Positions 37,763 through 47,124 are shown, counted from the first letter of the stretch. The stretch: DNA of 64,000 nt from Verrucomicrobiia bacterium DG1235 (GCA_000155695.1 DS990592.1:749919-813918), one strand, 5' to 3'. The notes: generated by a model not told the origin, from the letters alone. Made by a program: numbers and translations.

Positions 37763-38790
37763 ACTAAGGCCTCCCTCATTTTGCTGCCAGTGGAGAGGAC
37801 TCCGAGTACGGAGAGAACACCAGCGGCGTAGAGGGCGTATTTGAACAATTCGGTGATTGTCGAATATTGCTGAACCTCGAATTCGATGGTGCTGCTGGCG
37901 TCGATTTTTTCGAAGGCTTGATCGATTGTATCCGAATTCTCAGCGCGGAAAAATTCTCCGTTCGTTTCGTTGGCGATTTTCATCAGCGTTTCTGTGTCTA
38001 CGCGAAGGAACTCCTGAGTGGTGCCGATTCGTTCGCCTCGTTCGTTGCGACGAGGGAAAGGGACGTATCCATTTTTTCCGGCAGCGATCGTGTAAACGCG
38101 AATCCCTGCGTCTTTGGCAAGGGTCGCGCCTTCCATAGGATCCATCATGCCGGCGGTGTTTTCACCATCGGTAAGGAGTACGATAAAGGCGCCTTCTCGT
38201 TCTCCGGCGCGCTCTTTCGCGCCTTCGAGGAGTCGGGATGTGGCGACAGCCAGCGAGTCGCCAATTGCGGTACCATCCTCGATCAGGCCGATCTGCAGGC
38301 GCTCGGTCTGGCGAGCCAGCCACTTGTGGTCAAAGGTGAGCGGGGCGACCGTATAGGCGCGGCCGGCGAAAGCGATTAGTCCGATGCGGTCGTTTTCGCG
38401 TCGATTGATAAAGGCGCTGAGAACGGGCTTGACCGCTTGCAGTCGGTTTGAGCGTTTTCTATCGACGAAATAGTCTTCCGCTTCCATCGAGCGGGACAAG
38501 TCAACCGCGAGCACGATGTCGTAGCCGCGGCTTTTCGAATGCCGCTCGGTGGTGACCGCTTGTGGGCGGGCGAGGGCGATGATAATGAAAACCGCTGAGA
38601 GAAACGCCAAGGTTGTGGCGAGCTTCGTGCCACCGACAATATTTGGACGTCGCCAAGCGCCGGAAAAGGGTAGTATCATGGCGGATACGGAGCGACGCCC
38701 GCGGAGCCAAGCCACGATCGGTAAGGCGATGAGGGCGAACAGCCAATACGGGCTCGCGAGTTGAATTTTCGTATCCAAAAGTTCGATCAT
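37759..38790 (-). CDS. batA: BatA-like VWA-domain membrane protein
   Basis: The 343-residue protein has N-terminal helices (about 15-30 and 57-75), a VWA domain with D97-x-S99-x-S101 (AVDLSRSM), T in EDGTAIGDSL and D in LLTDGENTAG, and a C-terminal helix. It is a close structural counterpart of the downstream BatB. The ATG at 38790 overlaps the DUF58 stop as ATGA; a longer frame reading upstream to 39177 is simply an overlap with that gene. It should work with BatB and the MoxR ATPase in envelope maintenance. Confidence 0.9.
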   Translation of the reverse strand: MIELLDTKIQLASPYWLFALIALPIVAWLRGRRSVSAMILPFSGAWRRPNIVGGTKLATTLAFLSAVFIIIALARPQAVTTERHSKSRGYDIVLAVDLSRSMEAEDYFVDRKRSNRLQAVKPVLSAFINRRENDRIGLIAFAGRAYTVAPLTFDHKWLARQTERLQIGLIEDGTAIGDSLAVATSRLLEGAKERAGEREGAFIVLLTDGENTAGMMDPMEGATLAKDAGIRVYTIAAGKNGYVPFPRRNERGERIGTTQEFLRVDTETLMKIANETNGEFFRAENSDTIDQAFEKIDASSTIEFEVQQYSTITELFKYALYAAGVLSVLGVLSTGSKMREALV

Positions 38791-39707
38791 ACGCGGGCGA
38801 AACGTTTCATGCGTTGATGGAAAAATTCGGTGACGGCTTCGATCGTATCGTCGCCAGCCGTGAGATTCAGACGATCGCTTTGCTGCGGGAAAAGGGATTT
38901 GAACGATGCGTCTCGCTGCTCCTTCCAGGTCCTGTGAGCGGAGCGTTGAGCTGAGGAACTGCCGTTGAGCGTAAAGAGTTCGCCGCTGGTCGGATCGTAG
39001 ACGGGCTGGCTGCCTCGCTTTGGAAGTTCGATTTCCCAAGGGTCGGAAACGCGGAAGCCGACCGGTTGGTAGCGGCGGCGAAGAACGGGCCAAACGTCCG
39101 GCTGCGAGCCCCCGGGAAAGTCTCCCAGCCATATGAAGATGCTGTGGCGTGGAGCTGCCTTGAGCACGTAGCGCCATGGGATTTTGGCTTCCTGTTCGCC
39201 TAAAATGGGAGGAGCGGGATAGCCAAGCAGGTTGGCTGCGGTGTGCATGATGCGACCTCGGCCCGTGGAGTCCTTGTTGAGGGTGTAGCCCTGCGGAGAG
39301 GCGTGCAGGAGCGAGATACGGTCGCCATTCATGGCGGATAGCAGCATGAGGAGGCTGGCAAGCTCGAGGAGAGCGGCTCGCTTGGTAACGCCGCCGGAGC
39401 CGAATTGCAGAGAAGGCGTGTCTTCGAAAAGCAGCAGCAAGGTGATTTCGCGCTCTTCGATGTACTTCTTGCGGTAGGCTTCGCCGAGGCGGGCGGTCAC
39501 GTTCCAGTCAATGTCGCGCACGTCGTCGCCAAACTCGTACTTTACGACTTGGTCGAACTCCATGCCCTTTCCGCGAAAGGAGGACTTGTACTCGCCGCCG
39601 AGATTGCTTTGCACGACGTGCCGAGCTCTCCACTGCAAGCGTCGCAGCATGGCTACGGTTGCGGAGAGGTTGGACAAAGCTCCTGACTGTTCGGGCTGGG
39701 ATGACAT
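38787..39707 (-). CDS. DUF58-domain protein of the moxR-bat operon
   Basis: The 306-residue soluble protein carries the DUF58 core: HVVQSNLGGEYKSSFRGKGMEFDQVVKYEFGDDVRDIDWNVTAR is its landmark (here split: GEYKSSFRGKGMEF and DDVRDIDWNVTAR). The rest looks like a VWA-related fold. DUF58 proteins nearly always sit between MoxR ATPases and VWA proteins. It lies 67 bases downstream of moxR and overlaps batA by 4 bp. The biochemical role is not known. Confidence 0.9.
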   Translation of the reverse strand: MSSQPEQSGALSNLSATVAMLRRLQWRARHVVQSNLGGEYKSSFRGKGMEFDQVVKYEFGDDVRDIDWNVTARLGEAYRKKYIEEREITLLLLFEDTPSLQFGSGGVTKRAALLELASLLMLLSAMNGDRISLLHASPQGYTLNKDSTGRGRIMHTAANLLGYPAPPILGEQEAKIPWRYVLKAAPRHSIFIWLGDFPGGSQPDVWPVLRRRYQPVGFRVSDPWEIELPKRGSQPVYDPTSGELFTLNGSSSAQRSAHRTWKEQRDASFKSLFPQQSDRLNLTAGDDTIEAVTEFFHQRMKRFARV

Positions 39708-39774
39708 GAGCGTAGGCGCGTTTTCTTAAGCGAGCGCTCGCGATTCAAAGGCGATCGGCAAGCGAGGGCGATAG

Positions 39775-40740
39775 TTAGACAGCGGTGGCTCTGCTTGGAA
39801 GCGCGGTTGTATCCAGAATTCTCTGCAAAACTTGATCTGCGGAAATTTCCTCGGCTTCGGCTTCGTAGCTAAGACCGACTCGATGGCGCATGGCGTCTAG
39901 GAAAATGTCTTTGATAATGGCTGGAGACACGTGGTCCATGCCGCGCAGCCAGGCGAGGGCGCGGCTCGCTTGGTAGAGGCTTAGCGATGCGCGAGGCGAA
40001 GCACCGTAGGACAGGAGACGGTCTTCCGGCTTCTCGGATCCAGCCATGGCTCGAGTCGCGCGAACAAGCTCAAGGATATAGGCCTGAATGTCTTCTGAAA
40101 CGTGGACCTGGTCGACATCCGCGCGCAGGGCTAGCAGCTCCTCGCCGGTGGCGACTGGATGAAGCTCTGGCTTTTCGGTGACTTGGCCCCAGCGGCGCAT
40201 CATCTCGAATTCGTCCGTTTGGCTCGGGTAGTCGACGAGCAGCTTGAAGAGGAAGCGGTCGCGCTGTGCTTCCGGCAAAGGATAGGTGCCCTCCTGCTCG
40301 ACTGGATTCTGAGTTGCCATAACGAAGAACGGCTTGGGCAGCTGGTGCGAGGTCGGGCCGAGCGTGACTTGTTTTTCCTGCATGGCTTCGAGCAGGGCGC
40401 TCTGGACCTTAGCGGGAGCGCGATTGATCTCGTCGGCGAGAACGAGGTTGGCGAAAATCGGACCCTTGTGCGGCTCGAATTGTCCGGACTGGGCTTGATA
40501 GATCATGGTGCCGATGACGTCGCTGGGGAGAAGGTCCGGGGTGAACTGGATGCGCTCGAACTGCAGGCCGAGAGCGGTGCCAAGGCTTTTGATCAAAAGG
40601 GTTTTGGCGAGACCCGGCATGCCTTCCAGAAGCACATGCCCATCTGCGAGGAGGGCGACTAGCATGCGTTCGACGACTATCTCTTGTCCGAGGATCGCTT
40701 TTCCAACTTCGTTTCTGACTCGTTCAGACCAGCTGCTCAT
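39775..40740 (-). CDS. moxR: MoxR-family AAA+ ATPase
   Basis: The 321-residue ATPase has Walker A GMPGLAKT (40-47), Walker B LVLADEINRAPAK, sensor I in VMATQNPVEQEGTYPLPEAQ and arginine finger/sensor II DRF and SPRASLSL. MoxR proteins are thought to act as chaperones that load or remodel VWA-domain partners, here BatA and BatB. It is the first gene of the minus-strand operon moxR, DUF58, batA, batB, batC, batD. Confidence 0.95.
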   Translation of the reverse strand: MSSWSERVRNEVGKAILGQEIVVERMLVALLADGHVLLEGMPGLAKTLLIKSLGTALGLQFERIQFTPDLLPSDVIGTMIYQAQSGQFEPHKGPIFANLVLADEINRAPAKVQSALLEAMQEKQVTLGPTSHQLPKPFFVMATQNPVEQEGTYPLPEAQRDRFLFKLLVDYPSQTDEFEMMRRWGQVTEKPELHPVATGEELLALRADVDQVHVSEDIQAYILELVRATRAMAGSEKPEDRLLSYGASPRASLSLYQASRALAWLRGMDHVSPAIIKDIFLDAMRHRVGLSYEAEAEEISADQVLQRILDTTALPSRATAV

Positions 40741-40903
40741 ATGGTATCTTGATAATTCTATGGGGATTCAGGCAATAGAGGGGGCTTCCCTCAAGCGCTG
40801 AGAAGGACACCGCCGAATGACCTCCTAATCAAGACTATGTTTCAGAGCTTGGAGATGAACTTTTCTACTGAGGAAAAATTTTTAAGATTCGACCGGTTGT
40901 ACA

Positions 40904-40938
40904 CGAAAAACGGCACCGACTTAAAGTACGGTGCCGTT
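40904..40938 (-). terminator. Rho-independent terminator of the VPDSG-CTERM gene
   Basis: AACGGCACCG (40909-40918) pairs with CGGTGCCGTT (40929-40938) around a 10-nt loop. On the minus strand the stem is followed by TTTTT, so it ends the transcript of the gene that stops at 40966. Confidence 0.88.
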
Positions 40939-40965
40939 GGAAAAATTTGTCTCTTAGAATTTTTT

Positions 40966-41838
40966 TTATCGCCGACTTGAGATGCGGCGAAATCCGATTA
41001 GAGCGGTCAAGGAGAACATCAGTAAGCCTATCATCGATCCGCTGTCAGGTACTGCAGCAGTTTCGAAATCGTAGGTCTTATTTATAGAACCAGTGTCGAT
41101 TCTGATATCGTCGACGTAACCAAGCTGCCCTTGATTGTAAGTTCCTACGCCAACGGCTAGGCCGACTACGTGCGCATTGGCGAAATCCGTTCCATCTGAA
41201 CTAGCGAAGGCGTCAGCCCACTCGGAGAGGGATCTGTAAGGATTACCGCCGCTACTACTCAAGATTTCGAAACCGCCTGTCCACCACCAGCCGGCTGTAG
41301 TATCGACTCCGGAGCCGGTATTCTCGTCGATTACGACGTTCGTCCACACATCGGGAGTGGGGGGATTCGTGCCGTTGAGGTAAGGCTCGAATACAAGCTG
41401 GCCCCAATTGTCACCCGTGCCACCGGCCGCATAAATGGTCAACTTTAGGGCTGGAGCCGCAAAGACATTTCCACCCGCTACTGTTGCCTTGTAGAAGCTG
41501 TAGGCAAGGTCGACAGATTTAAGCAGGTCAGAAGCCAAGCCGAAATCGAGCACTGTGCCGATTTCCGCCCGATCTGGATCCGCTAAACCTGTGGTGAGTT
41601 TTGCTGCTCCCGTTGAAAGGGGTTGGTTGTTTTCAAGGTCTCCGCCGAGACCAGTAAGGTCGACGATCGAAGCGGTGCCTCCGCCTGCGATCGCGGTTAT
41701 TGCCCAGTCGTCTTCCAAATTGCTTGGAACCGTTAGGATCTCATCGACGACAACGGCGCTTGCAGTACTCAGTGTAGTGAGACCTGCAGCGAATACAGCC
41801 GAGGCTACACATATTTTCTTTAGGGATAGGGTATACAT
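40966..41838 (-). CDS. Secreted protein with VPDSG-CTERM sorting signal
   Basis: The 290-residue protein has a signal peptide (MYTLSLKKICVASAVFAAGLTTLSTASA) and ends with a sorting tail: VPDSGS at 263-268, a hydrophobic helix (IGLLMFSLTALIGF) and a basic end RRISSRR. This is the VPDSG variant of PEP-CTERM, recognised by an exosortase and typical of Verrucomicrobia. The middle is a beta-rich domain with no catalytic motif seen, likely a surface or exopolysaccharide-associated protein. No exosortase gene is in the window. It is monocistronic with its own terminator. Confidence 0.87.
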   Translation of the reverse strand: MYTLSLKKICVASAVFAAGLTTLSTASAVVVDEILTVPSNLEDDWAITAIAGGGTASIVDLTGLGGDLENNQPLSTGAAKLTTGLADPDRAEIGTVLDFGLASDLLKSVDLAYSFYKATVAGGNVFAAPALKLTIYAAGGTGDNWGQLVFEPYLNGTNPPTPDVWTNVVIDENTGSGVDTTAGWWWTGGFEILSSSGGNPYRSLSEWADAFASSDGTDFANAHVVGLAVGVGTYNQGQLGYVDDIRIDTGSINKTYDFETAAVPDSGSMIGLLMFSLTALIGFRRISSRR

Positions 41839-42091
41839 GCCCGCTCAACAGCATTATGCGTGCGAAAGATTGAAGATTTTAAGGGGCAATATTTAAGTTT
41901 CTTAGGGTTAGCAACTTAGGGGTGCTAAAAAAACGAAAGATTTTTTCTTTCAAATAGTAAGTAGTAAAAAGAGTTTACCAACTTACAGAATCCTACTGAG
42001 GTTCGGGCAAGTTGAGACCGGACTCAGACTGCTGTCTGCACGTCCCGGACCAGTCTTTCCAAGCCTCGCAAGGAATCCTCGTTTTCCCTAT

Positions 42092-44389
42092 TTAGAAATT
42101 GAGAAGCGCGGTGGCCGGGTCTTTTAGGGCAAGGGTGTAGAAGGACTCCCGGTGCTGGAGTTTTCGCGCGTGGGCAGCGTAGGCATAGCCGTCTTCTCCG
42201 AGCGAGTGGGCGTAGGCGCTAAGCAGCAGGTGCATCATCTCGAAATTGGCAGAGGTGTGAACGGCTTCCGCGACGCTTGGCTGGATCTTGCCTGCTAGCC
42301 ATTGAGCCCATTTCTGCTCGTCCATGCTCTGCTGCGACAGGGCTTGAACCGCCTTTTCCCTGTGTTCGCTAGCGAGGGCTTCGTTGCCTGACTTGTCGAG
42401 CAAGATGTAGAGGAGAAGCTGATCGGTGGCATCGAAGTCAGCGGGAGCGGCGTTGATGGTGAAGCTCGCCGTTTCAAGCTTTCCGTCGAGCACTTGACTC
42501 TGAAATTTTTCGTTCGCGGAGGATCCTCGCCTTGCGACATCGGCATAGCCGGTGCGGTTGCCGTGAGCGAGCATCAAGGCTTGGTCGAAGTAGCGCCTGA
42601 ACTCGTCCGTGTTCAGGGAGCTTGCTCCATTTGTCGCCTGCCATGCGGCAAGTTCGTCATCGAGACGCTTAATCGCCTTATCCGACTCACCTAGCTTGGA
42701 CATGGCGTAAAGATAGTCGTAGAGGGCGATGGCATTGAAACCAAACTCTAGCTTCTCATCGCACTCCTCGGCGATTGATTCGTGCAGGCCGAGGCCAAAC
42801 TGGGAGATGCGGCGGGTGTATTCAGGACCTTGAGACGCATCCATCCACTTGAGCGATTTTTCGGAATAGTGGAGGGCCAGCTCAAAATCGCCTTCCATCA
42901 TATAGAAATAAGAGAGTCCGTAGTTCGCGTATCCGCTCGGCTGGGACGAGTTGGCGGCCTTGAGCATAAGCTCTTCTGATCGCTTCGGGTCCGGCTCGAT
43001 ACGAGCGTAAAGGTAGGCGAGCTGATTGTTGTTGGGATCTGCTTCGTAGAGCTTCCGATAGTGGTCGACCAGCTTTGTTTCGTCATCGCTTTCTTGGGCG
43101 TTCTGGGTGTAGCGGTGCCATTCGACGTTTACGGGACGTTCATCGAGATGGGGCTGCGCGAGCTCAAAGAAATGCTCCTCGTCGAGCTGCTGACTGCCGG
43201 TCGCGATAAGAATGCGATCGTCTTTCTCGAATCGCAGGGCAGCGGCGAGGTAAGCCTGAAGCTCGGCTTCGAGTTCGTTGTTTAGGAGTGTGGAAACAAT
43301 ATCTTGCGATGACCAGCCAGTGAAGAAGTTTAGCCGCGTCTTGTAGACTCGACTCGACGAGGACGGCATTGAGACTTCTTCCGGAAAATCGGCGAAGGCG
43401 TAGTCGATCTTGTCGTAGCTGTGGAGCAGCTTGCCAGTGTGGATTTTGTATTTGAAGTCGTCGACAGGATTTACGGCGTAGACGGTGCGTTCCCAGCTGA
43501 GCAGGGCGGCTCGGTCTGGATTGATGACGAAAACGCTATCGTCAAACGCTCGGCTTAGGAAGCCGACCGAATCTACGCTAAAGGTACTCTGCTCGATCGG
43601 GAGGCTACCCGGCGCGGGCCGGATTGTGTTTTCCGCGTATTTGATGGCGCTTGTGGTTACGCGACTTTGAGGCGGCAGTCTGACAAGCTCGTCGTTGACG
43701 TAGACTTCGTAGGCTCTGTCGAGTCCGTTGACGAGGTAGACGTTTTCGGGCGTGCTGGAGGCCGCCTTCTGCAGGAAGTTTCCAAGAAAGAATAGCAAGA
43801 CGCCAGGCACGATGAATACCGGCAGGGATTGCAGGATCCGGTTTGGCGGTGTCGGTTTTTGGCCGCCCTTTTGTTTCATGTGCCGTTCGGCGCTGTTGGC
43901 GATGATCTCATCTTCGTCCGCATTGACAGCAAGGAGGTAATACTCGTCGGCTAGGTCATCGAGGCAAAGGTAGCTGCAGGCTTCGGCTAGTCCGCCGAGC
44001 AACTGACCATTTTTCGGGAAGGTCGCTGCGATCTGAGGCGCGAACTTTTTAAGTATGGACTTATCTTGAGCCCTGATCAGGGCCGAGATCAGCTTGTCCG
44101 CAGCCGCCTCGTCGGCGGGGTTCTCTTGATAGTCCTTGATCGTTTGCGGGTACTCTTTCTTGAGGAAACGCTTGTGATCACCAAGCGAGAGACCAAATGC
44201 GTTTTTGCAGTGCTGGCATTCTTGGAGGACGCGCTGGCTGCCGAGCGGGATTACGGGTATGAAGTAGAGCGTAAAGAAACGAGTGGAGGTGTAGCTCCGC
44301 TGGTAATCGCGCCTTCCGCAGGATTGGCAGTTGCAGCGCACAAGGCTATAGTCACGTCGGTTGAAGTTACCGGTGCCGTATATGATCAT
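42092..44389 (-). CDS. Zinc-ribbon, single-TM protein with TPR-like C half
   Basis: The 765-residue protein starts with a probable zinc ribbon (C21/C24 or C19/C21 and C58/C61, CQSC...CQHC) that contains a hydrophobic stretch FFTLYFIPVIPLG. A membrane helix follows (about 186-207). The large C-terminal part has helical repeats resembling TPRs (about 445-560, with YRKLYEADPNNNQLAYLYARI and SYFYMMEGDFELALHYSEKSLKWM). Between them is a beta-rich segment (VNGLDRAYEVYVNDELVRLPPQ). I do not recognise the family. It is monocistronic, and its start is clear at an ATG. Confidence 0.7.
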   Translation of the reverse strand: MIIYGTGNFNRRDYSLVRCNCQSCGRRDYQRSYTSTRFFTLYFIPVIPLGSQRVLQECQHCKNAFGLSLGDHKRFLKKEYPQTIKDYQENPADEAAADKLISALIRAQDKSILKKFAPQIAATFPKNGQLLGGLAEACSYLCLDDLADEYYLLAVNADEDEIIANSAERHMKQKGGQKPTPPNRILQSLPVFIVPGVLLFFLGNFLQKAASSTPENVYLVNGLDRAYEVYVNDELVRLPPQSRVTTSAIKYAENTIRPAPGSLPIEQSTFSVDSVGFLSRAFDDSVFVINPDRAALLSWERTVYAVNPVDDFKYKIHTGKLLHSYDKIDYAFADFPEEVSMPSSSSRVYKTRLNFFTGWSSQDIVSTLLNNELEAELQAYLAAALRFEKDDRILIATGSQQLDEEHFFELAQPHLDERPVNVEWHRYTQNAQESDDETKLVDHYRKLYEADPNNNQLAYLYARIEPDPKRSEELMLKAANSSQPSGYANYGLSYFYMMEGDFELALHYSEKSLKWMDASQGPEYTRRISQFGLGLHESIAEECDEKLEFGFNAIALYDYLYAMSKLGESDKAIKRLDDELAAWQATNGASSLNTDEFRRYFDQALMLAHGNRTGYADVARRGSSANEKFQSQVLDGKLETASFTINAAPADFDATDQLLLYILLDKSGNEALASEHREKAVQALSQQSMDEQKWAQWLAGKIQPSVAEAVHTSANFEMMHLLLSAYAHSLGEDGYAYAAHARKLQHRESFYTLALKDPATALLNF

Positions 44390-44573
44390 GTGGGTATGGG
44401 TTGAGGATCGAAGGAGGGAACGAGGCGTGTTGGGGAGGCGCGATCTCTTGCTACGTAAAGTTACGGTTCAAGGCAATCGTAAGTTTTGATGGTCTAGCAA
44501 AATTTCGTCTGCCAGCTTTTGGGGAGTTTCAAAAACGCTTGAGCCGAAGAGGTATCGCTAGCAGCTCTTTACT

Positions 44574-45080
44574 ATGGCGAAGAACTATTGGCTGATTAAG
44601 AGCGAACCGGATGTGTTTGGCTTCGATGACCTTGCGAAGTGCAAGGGCCAGACCGAGCACTGGGACGGCATCCGCAACTACCAAGCCCGCAATTTCATGC
44701 GAGATTCGATGCAGAAGGGCGATATCGCGATCTTCTATCACTCCAATGCAGGACCGAAAGTCGGAGCGGTGGGGCTGGCAAGCGTCGCGAGCGAGAAGGC
44801 CTATCCGGACCACACGCAATTTGATCCAAAATCCAACTACTACGATGCCAAGTCATCAAAGGACAATCCGCGCTGGCTGATGGTAAGTTTTAAGTGGAAG
44901 GCAGCCTTCAAGCGCCTCGTCACGCTGAAGGAGCTCAAGGAGACAGCAGAGCTCGAGGATATGCTTGTGGTGCAACGCGGGCAAAGGCTTTCCATTCAGC
45001 CCGTGGAGAAGAGGCACTTCACCTACGTGTGCAAGATGGGCGGGCTGACCGCAAAGGAGCTGAAGGCCCTGGAGGTTTAG
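44574..45080 (+). CDS. EVE-domain protein
   Basis: The 168-residue protein is almost wholly an EVE (PUA-like) domain: YWLIKSEPDVFGFDDL at the start, WDGIRNYQARNFMRDSMQKGDIAIFYHSN in the middle and GLASVASEKAYPD. EVE domains bind modified bases in DNA or RNA, and this stand-alone form resembles thymocyte nuclear protein 1. The ligand in this organism is unknown. It converges on dxs with a 42-bp gap. Confidence 0.92.
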   Translation: MAKNYWLIKSEPDVFGFDDLAKCKGQTEHWDGIRNYQARNFMRDSMQKGDIAIFYHSNAGPKVGAVGLASVASEKAYPDHTQFDPKSNYYDAKSSKDNPRWLMVSFKWKAAFKRLVTLKELKETAELEDMLVVQRGQRLSIQPVEKRHFTYVCKMGGLTAKELKALEV

Positions 45081-45122
45081 AGAAACTGAGCCGGTGTTGT
45101 AATTCTTTTGCGTGATGCTTTC

Positions 45123-47051
45123 CTATGCGTGCGCTGCCTTAAGCTTGGCTCGGACATCGGCGAGCATCTGATCTGGGGAGAGTCCGTGGCGTGCCCGTAG
45201 GTCGGATACGCTGTTGCCATGGGCTACGAATTCGTCGGGCCAACCGATGCGTACAAGCGGAGTCACTACGCTGGCATCAGAGAGGGTTTCTGAAACAAGG
45301 CTGCCGAATCCGCCCGTTCTGACGCCATCCTCCATGGTGACCACAAGCTTGGCTTGCTTAGCTTGGGAGAGAAGAAGTTCTGTATCCAAAGGTTTGATAT
45401 AGCGCGCGTTGACGATCGCTACGGTCTGTCCGTCTTCGGCTTCAAGTTTCTCTTTTAGGGCGAATGCGTCCTTGATCATGGGTCCGAGAGCCCAGATGAC
45501 GATATCACTTCCATCGGAGAGGATTTGGGCTTTGCCGACAGGGAGCGCCCTAGGCTCCTTCTTGATGCTCACACCCTCGCCAGCTCCACGCGGGTAGCGT
45601 ATGAAGGCGGGAAGCTCTTGCTCGAAGGCGGTCTGCATCATATCGACTAGCTCGTCTTCGTCCTTCGGTTGCATGGCGATGAGATTCGGCACCATGCGGA
45701 GGTAGGCGATGTCGAAAAGTCCGTGGTGAGTGGCTCCGTCGTTTGGCGAAAGGCCGGCTCGGTCCATGCAGAATACGACGGGGAGCTTTTGCAGGCAGAC
45801 GTCGTGGATGATCTGGTCGAAGGCGCGCTGGAGAAAAGTGCTGTAGATGCCGCAAACGGGCCGCAAGCCCCGGGTTGCCATGCCGGCAGCGAAGAGAACC
45901 GCATGCTCTTCCGCGATACCGACGTCGTAGAATTGCTCGGGCACCTCGTTGCTGAGATGGATCAGGCCAGTTCCTGAGGGCATGGCTCCTGTGATGCCGA
46001 CGATCTTCGGGTTCGCTTTAGCGAACTTGACCATGGCCTTGCCGAAGACGTCCTGATAGTTTGGCGGCGTTGGCTTGGAAGAGCCGTTGGTCTTGCCGGA
46101 ATTGATGGCGAAGGGGCTAGTGCCGTGGAAGCGCTCGGGGTGATCGATAGCGGGCTTGTAGCCCTTTCCCTTTTTTGTGACGACGTGAACGATGACGGGT
46201 TCTTGCGAGTCGCGAGCGAACTCGAGGTAGCGGGTGACGAGCGGCAGATCGTGTCCGTCGATCGGTCCGAGGTAGCGCACTCCGTACTTTTCGAAGAGGG
46301 AGGAGGGAACCATCATGCTCTTCCATCCTTTTTCGGCGGTCTTTCCTAGCTTCAGAAGCTGGTCTCCTCCGGGAACGTTTTTGAGGAGAGAGCCGACATC
46401 GTGGTGAAGGCGGTTGTAGATGGGATTGGTGATGAGCTCGTTCAGGTACTTCGAGATGGCTCCGACGTTTTTGGCGATGGACCACTCATTGTCGTTGAGA
46501 ACGATAATGAGTCGCTTGGTCGATTCGGCGACATTGTTGAGGGCCTCCATCGTGATGCCACAGGTGAACGCCGCATCGCCGCAAACCGCAACGACATGAT
46601 CCTTGGATTTGAGGGCGTCACGCGCGGCGGCCATCCCGAGAGCGGCCGAAAGGGCGGTGCCAGCGTGGCCTGCTCCGAAGGCGTCGTGCTCTGACTCGTC
46701 GCGGGAGAGGAAGCCGCTTAGGCCCGCCGAACTGCGAATGCCTTCGAACTCCGGACCGTTTCGGCCGGTGAGCAGCTTGTGTACGTAGCCTTGGTGGGAG
46801 GTGTCGAAAACGAATTGGTCCTTGGGCGTGTCGAATACGAGATGGAGAGCGATGCTCAGCTCTACGACACCGAGATTCGGCCCTAGGTGGCCACCGTTTA
46901 CGGAAGTGACGTTGATGAGGCGGTCCCGAATTTCCTGGGCCAGCGAGACGAGTTCCTCGGGGCTGAGTTGGCGCAAATCCGCGGCGCCCTTTATCTTGCT
47001 AAGAAGAGGGTAGGCTTCGCCCGGAGCGGTTTTCTGTGTGTCGTCGTTCAA
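45123..47051 (-). CDS. dxs: 1-deoxy-D-xylulose-5-phosphate synthase
   Basis: The 642-residue thiamine-diphosphate enzyme condenses pyruvate and glyceraldehyde 3-phosphate in the first step of the non-mevalonate isoprenoid pathway. It shows GGHLGPNLGVVELSIALH, the TPP motif starting GDA (158-160) and ending LNDNEWSI, and the transketolase-type C half with AEEHAV and DRAGLSPNDGATHHGLFD. The TPP motif reads GDA rather than the usual GDG, a small departure. It lies 73 bp downstream of xseB on the same strand, a common neighbour order. Confidence 0.96.
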   Translation of the reverse strand: MNDDTQKTAPGEAYPLLSKIKGAADLRQLSPEELVSLAQEIRDRLINVTSVNGGHLGPNLGVVELSIALHLVFDTPKDQFVFDTSHQGYVHKLLTGRNGPEFEGIRSSAGLSGFLSRDESEHDAFGAGHAGTALSAALGMAAARDALKSKDHVVAVCGDAAFTCGITMEALNNVAESTKRLIIVLNDNEWSIAKNVGAISKYLNELITNPIYNRLHHDVGSLLKNVPGGDQLLKLGKTAEKGWKSMMVPSSLFEKYGVRYLGPIDGHDLPLVTRYLEFARDSQEPVIVHVVTKKGKGYKPAIDHPERFHGTSPFAINSGKTNGSSKPTPPNYQDVFGKAMVKFAKANPKIVGITGAMPSGTGLIHLSNEVPEQFYDVGIAEEHAVLFAAGMATRGLRPVCGIYSTFLQRAFDQIIHDVCLQKLPVVFCMDRAGLSPNDGATHHGLFDIAYLRMVPNLIAMQPKDEDELVDMMQTAFEQELPAFIRYPRGAGEGVSIKKEPRALPVGKAQILSDGSDIVIWALGPMIKDAFALKEKLEAEDGQTVAIVNARYIKPLDTELLLSQAKQAKLVVTMEDGVRTGGFGSLVSETLSDASVVTPLVRIGWPDEFVAHGNSVSDLRARHGLSPDQMLADVRAKLKAAHA

Positions 47052-47124
47052 AATGGCGTTGGGAAAAGGGGCGTAAATGAAGCGAATCAGACTGGCTTGT
47101 CCAACACTTTGAGCCTGAGCGGTC

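Noticed and set aside
37759-39177. Longer batA frame starting inside the DUF58 gene
   Set aside because: The extra 129 residues overlap the DUF58 coding region; the ATG at 38790 gives the expected BatA N terminus and a 4-bp overlap.
40966-41838. Standard PEP-CTERM (VPEP) protein
   Set aside because: The tail reads VPDSGS, the VPDSG variant, so the feature was called that instead.
41934-41950. Small AT-rich inverted repeat upstream of the VPDSG gene (GAAAGA-TTTTT-TCTTTC)
   Set aside because: It is short and low in complexity and could easily arise by chance in this AT-rich stretch.
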